A stretch of 64,000 nucleotides of DNA from Streptomyces angustmyceticus (GTDB lineage Bacteria > Actinomycetota > Actinomycetes > Streptomycetales > Streptomycetaceae). This document shows positions 33,999-43,027 of this stretch, piece after piece. The stretch spans positions 4,154,001 to 4,218,000 of the forward strand of contig NZ_CP082945.1 of NCBI RefSeq assembly GCF_019933235.1, read 5' to 3'. The notes under the pieces are model-generated. The model had not been told where the DNA came from. It worked only from the letters and a program-made list of their open reading frames with translations, and did not search any database. The stretch's first letter is position 1. The number at the start of each line of letters is the position of its first letter. A program made the translations under genes and the position numbers.

Positions 33999-34238
33999 TC
34001 AGACGGTGAGGCCGCCGGAGAAGCCCGTGCTGCCGGAGACCGGGCCCAGGTGGGCGTTCAGGCCGCCCGCGACCGAGCCGCTCGCGGAGGGCAGGGCGGG
34101 CAGGCCGGGCAGGCCGGGCAGCGCGGAGGTCGCACCGTTCGTGAGGTTCTCGGTGCCGAGAATTCCGCCGGAGATGTTCTCCAGGTCGCTGTCGGCGATC
34201 TCGCGGGTCTCGTTCTGGGGCATGGCGTCCTTACGCAT
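33999..34238 (-). CDS. Double-glycine-leader peptide without cysteine
   Basis: A 79-residue peptide. The N-terminal part (MRKDAMPQNETREIADSDLE, then NISGG) is a typical type A2 lantipeptide or bacteriocin-type leader with cleavage predicted after Gly-Gly at residue 25. The 54-residue core (ILGTENLTNGATSALPGLPG onward) is rich in Gly, Leu, Pro, Ser and Thr but has no Cys, so it cannot form lanthionines. No synthetase, peptidase-ABC exporter or immunity gene is adjacent. GAAGGG precedes the ATG; longer frames upstream are not credible. It may be an unmodified exported peptide or an orphan substrate for an enzyme elsewhere. Confidence 0.7.
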   Translation of the reverse strand: MRKDAMPQNETREIADSDLENISGGILGTENLTNGATSALPGLPGLPALPSASGSVAGGLNAHLGPVSGSTGFSGGLTV

Positions 34239-35115
34239 GGCAGGCCCTTCTCTTTCGTTTTGTGCGGTGATCGTGAGCCATATCGAGCGACCCGGCGCCG
34301 AGCTGATGCAACCGGTTCGACGGTCGTCCGACATCCGGAAGCGAAGGAGCAACTCCCGCCTGGTTGGCGGAGATGCAACTTCCGAATGACGCGGATCAAA
34401 CCACGGTCCACCGCCGCTCGGCCACCCCGATCCGTCCGAAATTTCTGCAGACGTTTCGGTATCGCGGCATGTCGGCGAGCCGGATTTTCGACCGGATGGT
34501 GACAACTCCTTCACGGACTTTTCCAAGGCCGGGTCTTGCGACGGAAGACGCTGTGGTCGAGCAGGGGACATAACAACCCCTGACGCGGGCGTGCGCACCG
34601 CGACTTGTGTGCACCGGACGTGCGTGTGTGCCCTTTCTGTGTGGAGAATGCGCAGAGTTGCCCGGCCGCCGTGCCGTGGGAATGTGTCGCCGAATTTCGG
34701 TTTCACGCGCTGTGTCGTGGTCGGAGAGGCTCCCTTTGGGGTTGGGGTGTTCGCGGGGGTTTCGCCACCGGCGGGGTGCCGGGCTCCCGCCGGTCAGGGG
34801 CCTGCGGGAGCCCGGTGACCAGGGGCCGGAAGCGCGGTGGCCAGAGGTCTGCCGGAGCCCGGTGGCCCGAGAGCCCGAAAGTCCCCTCTTTCCGCAGGTC
34901 GAGGCGGTGGCGAAGGAATGCCTTCGGAGGGGGCGTCTCGGCTCTCTTGCCGAGCCCGGGTAACGCAATGACGCACTCATGGCGCAGAAGGGAATGCGGG
35001 TGTGCCCAGTGACCCGTAGGCGGCCGCCGACGTGATGCCTCTGGAGGAGGAAAGAAAAGCGCCCGGCCGTGTCCGCCTTGCCGTCATGGTCTCGTACGCG
35101 TCAGATTGGGAAGCC
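34239..35115. other. Long gene-poor intergenic region
   Basis: This 877-base region has lower GC than its surroundings at 34260-34760. Several overlapping frames on both strands show no protein-like composition. It contains a 9-bp inverted repeat GGGCTCCCG...CGGGAGCCC at 34781-34813 and a diverged tandem duplication of a GGAGCCCGGTG segment around 34800-34870. The promoters of the GG-leader peptide gene and the small membrane protein gene should lie here. A small RNA cannot be excluded. Confidence 0.4.
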
Positions 35116-35481
35116 GTGAATAACATCGAACCCCTGCCGGGAAACCAGCCCTTCGACTACTACGCCCCGAGCGACCCCTACCGCTCCGAACGTCATCGGG
35201 ACGGATCCGCCGCACGGCGTTCGGCCTTGATCATTCACACGATCGCCGATATCGCCGCCGTGTTCCTCGGCCTGTGGATCTTGCTCTACCTTCTCGAAGC
35301 GAACCGGGCCAATGTCTTCGTCGGTTTTGTGCAGGGCGTGGCGGACTTTCTGGCCTGGTGGTCGCAGGACATCTTCACCATGGACGCCGAAGGATTTCGG
35401 GTCTTCCTCAATTACGGCCTGCCCGCCGTGATCTACCTGCTGGTCGGACACGGCATCGCCGCCCGGCTGCGGCGCCTTTGA
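35116..35481 (+). CDS. Small membrane protein with two to three helices
   Basis: A 121-residue protein from the GTG at 35116 (VNNIEPLPGNQPFDYYAPSD). A polar Tyr/Pro-rich N-terminus is followed by hydrophobic helices at about 45-63, 70-85 and 104-118, separated by WWSQDIFTMDAEG. No enzymatic motif is visible. The start is uncertain: in-frame ATGs at 35032 and 35086 would extend it, and the strong GGAGGAGG at 35042 is badly spaced for all of them. GGGAAG before 35116 is the closest plausible site. Confidence 0.65.
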   Translation: MNNIEPLPGNQPFDYYAPSDPYRSERHRDGSAARRSALIIHTIADIAAVFLGLWILLYLLEANRANVFVGFVQGVADFLAWWSQDIFTMDAEGFRVFLNYGLPAVIYLLVGHGIAARLRRL

Positions 35482-35560
35482 ACGGTGCGAGGGGCGGTTC
35501 CCCGGGCGGACGACGCCGGCGCACCGTGCGGCCGGAGGCTGCCGCCCCGCCCCTGCTCGG

Positions 35561-36322
35561 CTACTCCGCCCGGTCCACCCGCACACTGCCGTTCTGACTC
35601 GTCAGCTCGATCTTGCGGTCGCTGCCCGTGCTGTTCGGCACCGACGAATGCGCCTGCCCGTTCGTCGCCTTCGTCGCCACCCGGTACGCGTCGTCGCCCT
35701 TCGGCAGCGTCACGTTCACGTTCCCGTTGGCGGCCGACGCGGTGACCGTCCGCGGTGCCGCCCCGAACGTGGCGTTCACGCGCCCGTTGGACGTGGTCGC
35801 GGAGAACTCCTTCGACGTGATGCCCGTCGCCGACGCGTTGCCGCCCGACACCGTCATCGCCAGTTTCCCGGACACGTCGGACACCGCTGCCGAGGCGTCC
35901 TCGACGCGGAGGTCCAGCGGCTGTGCGAGGCCCTGTGCGCTGACCGGGCCCGCGGTGCTCTCCAGCGCCACGGCCGCGCCCTTCGGCACGAACACCGTGT
36001 AACTCCCCTCGCAGGAAAGGGAGATGCCGCGGCAATCGGTCCGCAGGGTCAGGGTGGAGCGGTCCAGGGACCACGTGGAGTTGCCCGGGTCCCCGGCCTT
36101 CCCCTTCAGCGTCCGCTCCACGCGCACCGTGCCGTCGGCGGCGCCGGCCTTCAGCCGCACCGACGCATTGGTCGCCCTGATGGAGAGCTTCTCGCCCGCG
36201 TAGGAGAAGTCCCGCTTTTCGCTTCGGCTTTCCTCGTCGGCCGTCGTGCCGCACGAACTCACCGCAAGAGATACGGCCAACGCTCCCAGCGCGGCAGGAA
36301 TCACACGTGCACGATGGAACAT
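35561..36322 (-). CDS. DUF4097 lipoprotein
   Basis: A 253-residue protein with a lipoprotein signal (LGALAVSLAVSSCG, lipobox Cys about residue 24). It is followed by repeated short strands of the DUF4097 type (IRATNASVRL, MTVSGGNASATG, ATTSNGRVNATFG, ASAANGNVNVTLP, LTSQNGSVRVDR). It is anchored to the outer face of the membrane. GAGGGG lies upstream of the chosen ATG; an in-frame start 17 codons earlier would put charged residues before the signal. It converges on the small membrane protein gene. Confidence 0.87.
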   Translation of the reverse strand: MFHRARVIPAALGALAVSLAVSSCGTTADEESRSEKRDFSYAGEKLSIRATNASVRLKAGAADGTVRVERTLKGKAGDPGNSTWSLDRSTLTLRTDCRGISLSCEGSYTVFVPKGAAVALESTAGPVSAQGLAQPLDLRVEDASAAVSDVSGKLAMTVSGGNASATGITSKEFSATTSNGRVNATFGAAPRTVTASAANGNVNVTLPKGDDAYRVATKATNGQAHSSVPNSTGSDRKIELTSQNGSVRVDRAE

Positions 36323-36645
36323 CGTTCCCCCCTCGGCCGACGGTGACCTGCCCCGCCCCTTATGGCATGGCATACCGTCATGTCCTCGTGGCGGCCCGGC
36401 CTTCCGGACCGCGCACCGGCCGATTCACTTTATGCGCACTGGTACCTGATTTCCCCGCTGTGACCGAAAAGCGGTGCCTGGTCGCCACATTCGGGACTTT
36501 CTGTCCCTTGCCCATGGCGAGGGAACCTCCCGGGCAACCCTCGTGACACCCGCTGCGTCCCGGCGGAATCGCCTCGCCCCATGACGCTGTCTGCCGCCCC
36601 GCCGCCCCTCGCCGTCGGGCCGCCCCTCGTCGTCCCGCCGCCCCG
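36323..36645. other. Intergenic region
   Basis: A 323-base gap between two minus-strand genes. It has an AT-richer core near 36420-36500 that is the probable promoter of the DUF4097 lipoprotein. No gene, repeat or RNA was recognised. Confidence 0.4.
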
Positions 36646-37848
36646 TCAGCCGCGTCCGGTGAACTGCTGTCCCACGTCGAGCCGGCGCAGGTCGGCGAGG
36701 ACCTTCGGGTCCTGGGCGTCCAGCCAGTCGCAGAGCTGGCGGAAGGACACCATCCGGACGTCCTTGTGCTTGGCGTCGGCGATGTACTTGATCGCCTCCT
36801 CGACGGCGTCCATGTAGATGCCGCCGTTCCACTGCTCGAAGTGGTTGCCGACGAAGAACGGCGCGCGGTTGGTCTCGTAGGCCCGCTTGAAGCCGTTGAT
36901 GTAGGAGTCGGTGGCCTGCTTGCGCCAGGCGGGGTAGTTGGCCGGCGGGGCCTTGGTGGAGTTCTTCGACTGGTTGGCCAGGATGTTGTAGTCCATCGAG
37001 AGGACCTCGAAGGTGTGGCCGGGGAACGGCATCTTCTGGAGCGGGAAGTCCCACAGGCCCTGCTTCTTGCTGGGCCAGATCTGCGAGCCGCCGGGGGAGC
37101 TCGCGTCGTAGCGCCAGCCGCGCTTGCGCGCCGTCGGCAGCAGGTTGTCCTGCCCGAGCAGACACGGCGTACGGCTGCCGACCAACTCCTTGCTGTAGTC
37201 GAAGGGCAGCGGTTCGACGTCGGTGAAGCCGGTGTTGGTCCGCCACTTGGTGACGAAGGACATGGCCTGCTCGATCTCGTCGTCCCACTGGGCGGGGGTC
37301 CAGTACTTCACCGAGCCCGAGGCGTCGCCGCAGAAGTGGCCGTTGAAGTGGGTGCCTATCTCGTGGCCCTCCAGCCACGCCGCGCGCACGTTCTTCAGCG
37401 TCGCCTTGATGTGCTCGTCGGTGAGGAAGTCGATGTCGGAGTGGCCGACGGGGTTGTTCGGCGGGCGGTACATGCGCCGCTTCGACTCGGGCAGCGTGTA
37501 CAGCCCGGAGAGGAAGAAGGTCATGGAGGCGTTGTGGTCCCTGGCGAGCTTCCGGAACCGGGGGAAGAGCCCGTTGCCCACCTCGCCCGCGCCGTCCCAG
37601 GAGAAGACGACGAACTGCGGCGGCTTCTGGCCCGGCTGCAGCTTCTCCGGCGTGGACGGCTGGTGGGGCTGCTTCCCGGTGTACGCCGTGGAGCCGTCAC
37701 CGATCGGCTTGCCCTGCCTCTTCTGGCCGGGCTGGGTTCCGACCTTTCCGGAGGCCGACGATCCGGAAGAGGTGCAGCCGGCGACGGAGAGAGCGGCTGC
37801 CGCTCCTATTCCGAGCCCGAATATCCCTCGGCGGCTGATTTCACGCAT
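36646..37848 (-). CDS. Exported polysaccharide-deacetylase-like lipoprotein
   Basis: A 400-residue exported protein. The N-terminus has a twin-arginine motif (SRRGIFGLGIGAAAALSVAG) ending in a lipobox Cys, then a Gly/Gln/Lys-rich linker. The catalytic region opens with FVVFSWDGAGEVG, where the Asp fits NodB motif 1, and includes EGHEIGTHFNGHFCG, which fits the H-x3-H metal-binding motif 2. Together they resemble carbohydrate esterase 4 enzymes, though the spacing is longer than usual. It probably acts on a cell-wall or extracellular polysaccharide. A start four codons upstream (37860) is possible. Confidence 0.8.
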   Translation of the reverse strand: MREISRRGIFGLGIGAAAALSVAGCTSSGSSASGKVGTQPGQKRQGKPIGDGSTAYTGKQPHQPSTPEKLQPGQKPPQFVVFSWDGAGEVGNGLFPRFRKLARDHNASMTFFLSGLYTLPESKRRMYRPPNNPVGHSDIDFLTDEHIKATLKNVRAAWLEGHEIGTHFNGHFCGDASGSVKYWTPAQWDDEIEQAMSFVTKWRTNTGFTDVEPLPFDYSKELVGSRTPCLLGQDNLLPTARKRGWRYDASSPGGSQIWPSKKQGLWDFPLQKMPFPGHTFEVLSMDYNILANQSKNSTKAPPANYPAWRKQATDSYINGFKRAYETNRAPFFVGNHFEQWNGGIYMDAVEEAIKYIADAKHKDVRMVSFRQLCDWLDAQDPKVLADLRRLDVGQQFTGRG

Positions 37849-37860
37849 GACGGTCCCCAT

Positions 37861-38624
37861 TGCATTCGTTCGGAGTTCTGGTGAGCGGGGCGCCCGGAGA
37901 AGCGGGACGCCCAGAGAGATGAGAAGGCAGCCCCCGAGGTTCCCTTTCGGCCACGAGAAGCGGAATTCTCCACGGAGGGTTGCGAATTGCTTACGCTCCG
38001 AATTCCCCGGAACGGGAATGGTGGCTGCCCTCGGGCGACTGCGGTCCGCGGTGGCCCGGCGATGCTCCGCGGCCTCCCGCCGCCGGCGGAGCCTGCCCCG
38101 GACCAGGGTTGCCCGATCCGTGCCGCGACCGGCCCGGACCCGGGGGACCCGGACGCACCCCGGGCGTCGCCTAAGCGGTGGAGCCGGCGCGACAGCCCCT
38201 GCTGTCCGGCGTCATCTCCTGCATCACGCACCCCCCTATGAGTTGGACGGGGCGAATACCCGAAGGCCGCACCGCCCCCCGAACAACGCCCTTGGACGCC
38301 CATGACTCTGTCGGGGACCGCTAGCGAGCCATTAACGCCTCACTAACAAGGGGGCGCCGCGGCAGGGAGCGGCAGAACCGCACCGCACAGCGGCGGTCTC
38401 GGCGGCGCTCCGAAGGCAACGCGGCGGTGCTCGCTCGGCCGGGGCCCGTCATTTTCCTCAACCACCGTGCGGGCGCGTGGTGTTCGCGAAAACGGAATAG
38501 CGGATATCGCTGAGGGGGAGGGCGTAGGCGCGCCTCACACAAAAAGGGAGTGTCGCGCGACGGGGCAGGGGCCGGTGGCGGCAGTTCGGATTCCCGACCC
38601 GCACCGCTCCCGCCGACGACGACC
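37861..38624. other. Gene-poor intergenic region
   Basis: About 760 bases without a convincing gene. Frames on both strands (such as a minus-strand frame of 165 codons) are Arg/Gly/Ser-rich shadows. There is an AT-richer patch near 37960-38000 and another at 38310-38350 that could be promoters. Nothing else was recognised. Confidence 0.4.
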
Positions 38625-38651
38625 AAGCCCCAGGTACATGACCTGGGGCTT
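38625..38651 (-). terminator. Perfect 11-bp hairpin terminator
   Basis: AAGCCCCAGGT and ACCTGGGGCTT pair perfectly around an ACATG loop, 18 bases past the stop codon of the ene-reductase gene on the minus strand. Confidence 0.85.
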
Positions 38652-38668
38652 GCCGAGGGAGCGGGCGG

Positions 38669-39766
38669 TTACTGCCGGGCCTGCGTCATCGTCGGGTAGT
38701 CCGTGTAGCCGTGGTGGTCGCCGCGGTAGAAGGTGGTGTGGTCGGCCTCGTTGAGGGCGGCGCCGTTGCGGAGACGGTCGACGAGGTCGGGGTTGGCGAT
38801 GAAGTGCGTGCCGAAGGAGAGGATGTCGGCGAGCCCGTCGTCCACCAGGTGCAGTTGGCGGGGGCCGGCGGGCCAGTCCTCGGGGGCCGCGTGCGGGTTG
38901 AGCATGAACACCCCGTCCCAGCGGCGGCGCAGCTCCACCGTGAGGTCGCGGTGGCCGGGGAACTCGAAGACGTGCAGGTACGCCAGCTGCCGGGGCAGCG
39001 CGTCGAGCAGTGCCGGGTAGAGCTCGCGCAGGTCGGGCTCTTCGAGGCCGAACGCGGTGCAGCCGGGGCTGATCCGCAGCGCCAGCCGCTCCGCGCCGAT
39101 GCGTGCGGCCACGGCTTCGACGAGTTCGACGGGGAAGCGGACGCGCCCGGCGACGCTGCCGCCGTAGGCGTCGGTGCGGAGGTTGGCGTTGCCCGAGAGG
39201 AACTGCTGGACGAGGTAGCCGTACGCGCCGTGCAGCTCGACGCCGTCGAACCCGGCGTCGATCGCGCGCGCGGCCGCGTCGGCGAAGTCGGCGATGGTGT
39301 CGGCGATCTGCTGGGTGCTGAGGGCGTGCGGCACGGGGTAGGGCCTGCGGACGGCCGGCTCGCCTCCGTGGACGCGCACCATGCCGTCGGCCGCGACCGC
39401 CGACGGCGCGACGGGGTGCAGGCCGCCGCCCAGGAGTTCGGGGTGGCTGTTGCGGCCCGCGTGCATCAGCTGTGCGTAGATGCGGCCGCCCGCGTCGTGG
39501 ACGGCCCGGGTGACGGGGCGCCAGGACTCGACCTGGCGGGCGTCGTGCAGGCCGGGGGTGTCGGTGTAGCCCTGGCCGACGCGGCTGGGCTGGAGGGCCT
39601 CGGCGATGATCAGGCCGGCGGTGGCGCGCTGCCGGTAGTACTCCGTCATGAGCGGGGTCGCTGACAGCCCCTCGCCGTACGCGCGGCGGCGGGTCAGCGG
39701 CGCCATGGCGATCCGGTTGGGGAGGGTGAGCGGGCCGACGGTGATCGGGTCGAACGCGGTGTGCAT
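38669..39766 (-). CDS. Old Yellow Enzyme family ene-reductase (copy 1)
   Basis: A 365-residue FMN TIM-barrel oxidoreductase of the NemA/XenB type. Landmarks are NRIAMAPLTRRRA, YYRQRATAGLIIAEA, YAQLMHAGRNSHPEL, the substrate-binding HGAYGYLVQQFL loop (His, with Tyr where many have Asn-Gly-Tyr), and SFGTHFIANPDLVDRL for phosphate binding. It reduces activated C=C bonds with NADPH. GAAGGA precedes the ATG. It is 120 bases downstream of the Lrp-type regulator and a clear paralogue of the enzyme at 41776. Confidence 0.93.
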   Translation of the reverse strand: MHTAFDPITVGPLTLPNRIAMAPLTRRRAYGEGLSATPLMTEYYRQRATAGLIIAEALQPSRVGQGYTDTPGLHDARQVESWRPVTRAVHDAGGRIYAQLMHAGRNSHPELLGGGLHPVAPSAVAADGMVRVHGGEPAVRRPYPVPHALSTQQIADTIADFADAAARAIDAGFDGVELHGAYGYLVQQFLSGNANLRTDAYGGSVAGRVRFPVELVEAVAARIGAERLALRISPGCTAFGLEEPDLRELYPALLDALPRQLAYLHVFEFPGHRDLTVELRRRWDGVFMLNPHAAPEDWPAGPRQLHLVDDGLADILSFGTHFIANPDLVDRLRNGAALNEADHTTFYRGDHHGYTDYPTMTQARQ

Positions 39767-39850
39767 CGGGCGGTTCCTTCGGTACGGGCGGATCTCGCCC
39801 GCACACCGTCGCCGAGCCCGGCGGCCGCGGCCAGGAAAACCGCCCGCATC

Positions 39851-39895
39851 GGCGCTATCCGACGCGTGCGGGCCCTTCCCCGGCGCTATCCGACG
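39851..39895. repeat. Short direct repeat beside the Lrp gene stop
   Basis: GGCGCTATCCGACG occurs at 39851-39864 and again at 39882-39895, 31 bases apart. The second copy includes the stop codon of the Lrp-type regulator. The function is unknown; it could be a regulator site upstream of the ene-reductase or a chance local duplication. Confidence 0.5.
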
Positions 39896-40848
39896 ACGGT
39901 GGCGGCCTGCTTGAACACCCGCATGCTGGGCGCGGTCTCCACCGACCGCACCCCGGGCAGCGCCGCCACCGGCCCCGTCAGATACGCGTACAGCGCCGTG
40001 CTGTCGCCGCACTGCACGCTCGCGTAGAGGTGGGACGCGCCGGTGGTGGCCGCCGCGAAGCCCACTTGCGGGTGTGCCGCCAGCGCCTCGCCCGCCGCGG
40101 CCAGGTGGCCCGGCGCGACGCTCAGCCACAGCGCCGCGCTCGTCCGCAGGCCGAACGGCGCCGGATCGAAGTCCACGTCGAAGTAGACGATCCCGCCCGA
40201 GCGGAGTTCGGCCAGCCGGCGCCGCACCCTCGTCTGCGACCAGCCGGTCGCCTCGGCCAGTGACCGGAACCCGGCCCGCCCGTCGAGGGCCAGCGCCGAC
40301 AGCAGCGCGTGGTCCGCCGCGGACAGGTCCACCGGCGAGGTCACCGGCTCGGCCGCCGGCGGTCGCAGCCGGGCCCGCTGTCCGGATGTCAGCGGCCCGT
40401 TCTTCGTCAGCGGGCTGGTGCTGCCGCCGAAGAACATGTGCAGGACGCAGTGCGCGCTGACCTCGGTCACCCGGGGCGTGCGCGGCAGACGGGAGAGCAG
40501 CGCCGACTCCTCGGCCGGGGCGTCGGCCGGTGCCTGCACCATGCAGATGATCTCCGAGCCGCCCGAGGCGATCTGCACCCAGGAGGTCTCCGGCTGCCGC
40601 GCCAGCGCCCGCGCGAGCCCCACGGCCGCCTCCGGCACACACCGCACCCGCACCACCCACACCTGCCGCCCCACGGCCTGCGGCAGCACCGCCCCGAGCA
40701 CCCGCACCCCCGCCTCGGCCCGCAGCCGCGCGTACCGGCGCGCGATCGTCTGGTCCGACACCCCCAGCACCTCGCCGACCAGCGAGAACGCCACCCGTCC
40801 GTCGATCTGCAGCGCCTGCAGCAGCCCGCGGTCCAGCACGTCCAGCAT
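39886..40848 (-). CDS. Double-domain Lrp/AsnC-family regulator
   Basis: A 320-residue protein with two winged-helix AsnC-type DNA-binding domains: residues 1-60 (LDRGLLQALQIDGRVAFSLV, then LGVSDQTIARRYARL) and about 180-235 (DHALLSALALDGRAGFRSLA, then TGWSQTRVRRRLAEL). Each is followed by a ligand-binding-like region. Typical Lrp proteins are half this size, so it is a tandem duplication seen in some actinobacteria. It lies between the ene-reductase and MarR genes on the same strand; control of one or both is likely. GAAGGGGG precedes the ATG. Confidence 0.88.
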   Translation of the reverse strand: MLDVLDRGLLQALQIDGRVAFSLVGEVLGVSDQTIARRYARLRAEAGVRVLGAVLPQAVGRQVWVVRVRCVPEAAVGLARALARQPETSWVQIASGGSEIICMVQAPADAPAEESALLSRLPRTPRVTEVSAHCVLHMFFGGSTSPLTKNGPLTSGQRARLRPPAAEPVTSPVDLSAADHALLSALALDGRAGFRSLAEATGWSQTRVRRRLAELRSGGIVYFDVDFDPAPFGLRTSAALWLSVAPGHLAAAGEALAAHPQVGFAAATTGASHLYASVQCGDSTALYAYLTGPVAALPGVRSVETAPSMRVFKQAATVVG

Positions 40849-40939
40849 GTGTCCCCCTTCCCGATGGCGCCGACCACGCTGCCCGGCGCCGCCGCGGGCA
40901 CCGCCCCGGTCCGTCACCGCACCCGTCCGCGGCCGGCCG

Positions 40940-41473
40940 CTACGAGCCACCCTCCCCCGAACGTGCCGCCACCCGCGCGAGGTTGTCCTCGATGCGGCGC
41001 AGGGTGTCCAGGGCTTCGGTCTGCTGGTCGGGGGTGAGGCCGCCCGCGGAGGCGTCCTCCAGCTCGGCCCAGATGCGTTCGACCTCGCGGCGCAGCGCCT
41101 GGCTGGCGGCGGTCGGTTCGATGAGGACGGCGCGCCTGTCGTCGGGGCAGGGGCGGCGGCGGACGAAGCCGGCGTTCTCCAGGCGCTTGATGCTGCGGGT
41201 CATGGTGGCGGCATCGGAGTCGATCAGGCGCACGAGGTCGGTCTGCCGCTGGGGGCCGAGTTCCCACAGGTGCATCATGACCAGCTCCTGGCCGAGGTGG
41301 AGGCCGAGGGGGCGCAGGAGCTGCCCGGCGATCATGCGGTGCAGGCGGGCCACGCGGAAGATCGCGTGGCTGACGGGCCCCGCGTGGGCGGCGGCGGGCA
41401 CCGGCACCGAGGCGTCGGCCGGTGCGGATGCCGGCGGGGTGCTGGGCGTGTCCCGGTTGGTCGTCCGGCTCAT
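40940..41473 (-). CDS. MarR-family transcriptional regulator
   Basis: A 177-residue winged-helix regulator. Dimerisation helix PVSHAIFRVARLHRMIAGQL and recognition region LGPQRQTDLVRLIDSDAATM, then RSIKRLENAGFVRRRPCPDD. MarR proteins often sense phenolics, quinones or electrophiles, which are also ene-reductase substrates. It is divergent from ene-reductase copy 2 across a 302-base gap with a small palindrome at 41674. The first 35 residues are Pro/Ala-rich and disordered; a start at 41530 is possible but less likely. Confidence 0.9.
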   Translation of the reverse strand: MSRTTNRDTPSTPPASAPADASVPVPAAAHAGPVSHAIFRVARLHRMIAGQLLRPLGLHLGQELVMMHLWELGPQRQTDLVRLIDSDAATMTRSIKRLENAGFVRRRPCPDDRRAVLIEPTAASQALRREVERIWAELEDASAGGLTPDQQTEALDTLRRIEDNLARVAARSGEGGS

Positions 41474-41775
41474 CTGATCGTCATCGTCCCTTCCCGGCTG
41501 AACTTTGCCGGACAGTGATCCGGCTCCCATGGCGCCGATACAGCCAGGATAGCGACCCTCCGCGCTCCGCGGCCCCCTTGTGCCCGCCGGGCGTAACCCG
41601 TACGTCAAACAGGGGTTTTCCAGGGAACGGGGCGGCGGGTGACGTGGTTCACGCGGGGATCGGGATGGCCGCGAAGCATTTTGCTTGTTCGGACAGGTAA
41701 TGGTGTGCTGGGCACCGCACGCCGAGGGCGCGCCGCCAGGCCGGCGGCCTCCCGCTCCCTACGAAAGGAATGATC
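41474..41775. promoter_or_regulatory. Divergent MarR/ene-reductase control region
   Basis: A 302-base gap with no gene. An unusually AT-rich patch at 41670-41705 contains AAGCA-TTT-TGCTT (41674-41686), a palindrome of the size MarR dimers bind. TTGTTCGGACAGGTAATG follows it. This is the best candidate for the promoter and operator of the ene-reductase; binding has not been shown. Confidence 0.45.
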
Positions 41776-42855
41776 ATGACGACCGCGTTCGACCCGATCG
41801 AGCTGGGCGGCAAGCGCCTGGCCAACCGCATCGCGATGGCACCGATGACCCGCAGCCGCGCCTACGGGCCGGGGGCCGGTGCGACGGAGCTGATGGCGGA
41901 CTACTACGCCCAGCGGGCGAGCGCCGGCCTGATCATCACCGAGGGCGTCCAGCCGTCGGTGGTCGGCCAGGGCTACCCCGACACCCCGGGCCTGCACTCC
42001 GCGGAGCAGGTCGCCGCCTGGCGGCAGGTGACCGACGCGGTCCACCGCGAGGGCGGAGTGATCTTCGCGCAGCTGATGCACACCGGCCGCATCGGCCACC
42101 CCAGCCTGCTGCCCGACGGCCTGATCCCGGTGGGCCCCTCCGCCGTCGCCGCGACGGGCCAGGTCTACACCCACCAGGGCCCCCAGGACTTCGTCACGCC
42201 CAAGGAGCTGGCGCACGACGAGATCGTGCGGACGATCGCCGACTTCGCCGACGCCGCGCGCAACGCCATCGCCGCCGGCTTCGACGGGGTGGAGCTCCAC
42301 GGGGCGAACGGCTACCTGATCCACCAGTTCCTCGCCCCGAACGCCAACCAGCGCACCGACGCCTGGGGCGGCGACGCCACCGGCCGGGTGCGCTTCGCCG
42401 CCGAGGCCGCCCGCGCCGTCGCGGACGCCATCGGCGCGCACCGGACCGGCATCCGCATCTCCCCCGGAGCCCCCTTCAACGACATCGCCGAGACCGACCC
42501 GGCGGACCTGGAGCAGACCTACACGTCCCTGGTGGCCGCGCTCGCCCCGCTGGACCTGGCCTACCTGCACGTCCTCGAAGGCCCCGACCGGAGTCTGACC
42601 GAGCGCCTGCGCAAGGACTGGCCCGGCACGTTCGTCCTCAACCCCTTCACGCACCCCGAGCCGACCGGCCACGACTCCCTCGACCTGATCGAGAACGGCA
42701 CCGCGGACCTGGTCGCCTTCGGCGCGCTGTTCCTGGCCAACCCCGACCTCCCCCGCCGCCTCGCCTCCGGCGGCCCCTACAACGCCCCCGACCGCGCCAC
42801 CTTCTACGGCGGCGACGCACGCGGCTACACCGACTACCCGCCCCTGCCGGCCTGA
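41776..42855 (+). CDS. Old Yellow Enzyme family ene-reductase (copy 2)
   Basis: A 359-residue FMN enzyme. It shows NRIAMAPMTRSRA, YYAQRASAGLIITEG, FAQLMHTGRIGHPS, the canonical HGANGYLIHQFLAPNANQRT catalytic segment and AFGALFLANPDLPRRL. It is paralogous to copy 1 but with the more standard HGANGYL loop. AAAGGA is best spaced for the ATG at 41776, not the ATG two codons before. It probably detoxifies electrophilic alkenes or nitro compounds under MarR control. Confidence 0.93.
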   Translation: MTTAFDPIELGGKRLANRIAMAPMTRSRAYGPGAGATELMADYYAQRASAGLIITEGVQPSVVGQGYPDTPGLHSAEQVAAWRQVTDAVHREGGVIFAQLMHTGRIGHPSLLPDGLIPVGPSAVAATGQVYTHQGPQDFVTPKELAHDEIVRTIADFADAARNAIAAGFDGVELHGANGYLIHQFLAPNANQRTDAWGGDATGRVRFAAEAARAVADAIGAHRTGIRISPGAPFNDIAETDPADLEQTYTSLVAALAPLDLAYLHVLEGPDRSLTERLRKDWPGTFVLNPFTHPEPTGHDSLDLIENGTADLVAFGALFLANPDLPRRLASGGPYNAPDRATFYGGDARGYTDYPPLPA

Positions 42856-42867
42856 CCGGCCACCCTC

Positions 42868-42907
42868 CGACGAACGGGCCCGGCGCGTCTGCCGGGTCCG
42901 TTCGTCG
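42868..42907 (+). terminator. 17-bp hairpin terminator
   Basis: CGACGAACGGGCCCGGC pairs with GCCGGGTCCGTTCGTCG (one G-U pair) around a GCGTCT loop, 12 bases past the stop codon of ene-reductase copy 2. Confidence 0.85.
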
Positions 42908-43027
42908 TGCCGGGGGAGAGGCCGGGGTCCCCCACCCCCCCCGGACTTTGCGGGAACGTTGAACCACTTCCGGACCGGGCACGTGGTCAGCAGTGATAGC
43001 TGTATGCCGTACGTCCCGGGGAGATTC

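Noticed and set aside
33999..34238. Type A2 lantipeptide
   Set aside because: The leader fits, but there is no cysteine in the core and no LanM nearby, so the product cannot be a lanthipeptide as encoded.
34396..35012. Protein-coding frames of 118-194 codons in the 34.4-35.0 kb gap
   Set aside because: Their composition is Arg/Ser/Gly-rich without structure, they overlap in all frames and lack ribosome sites.
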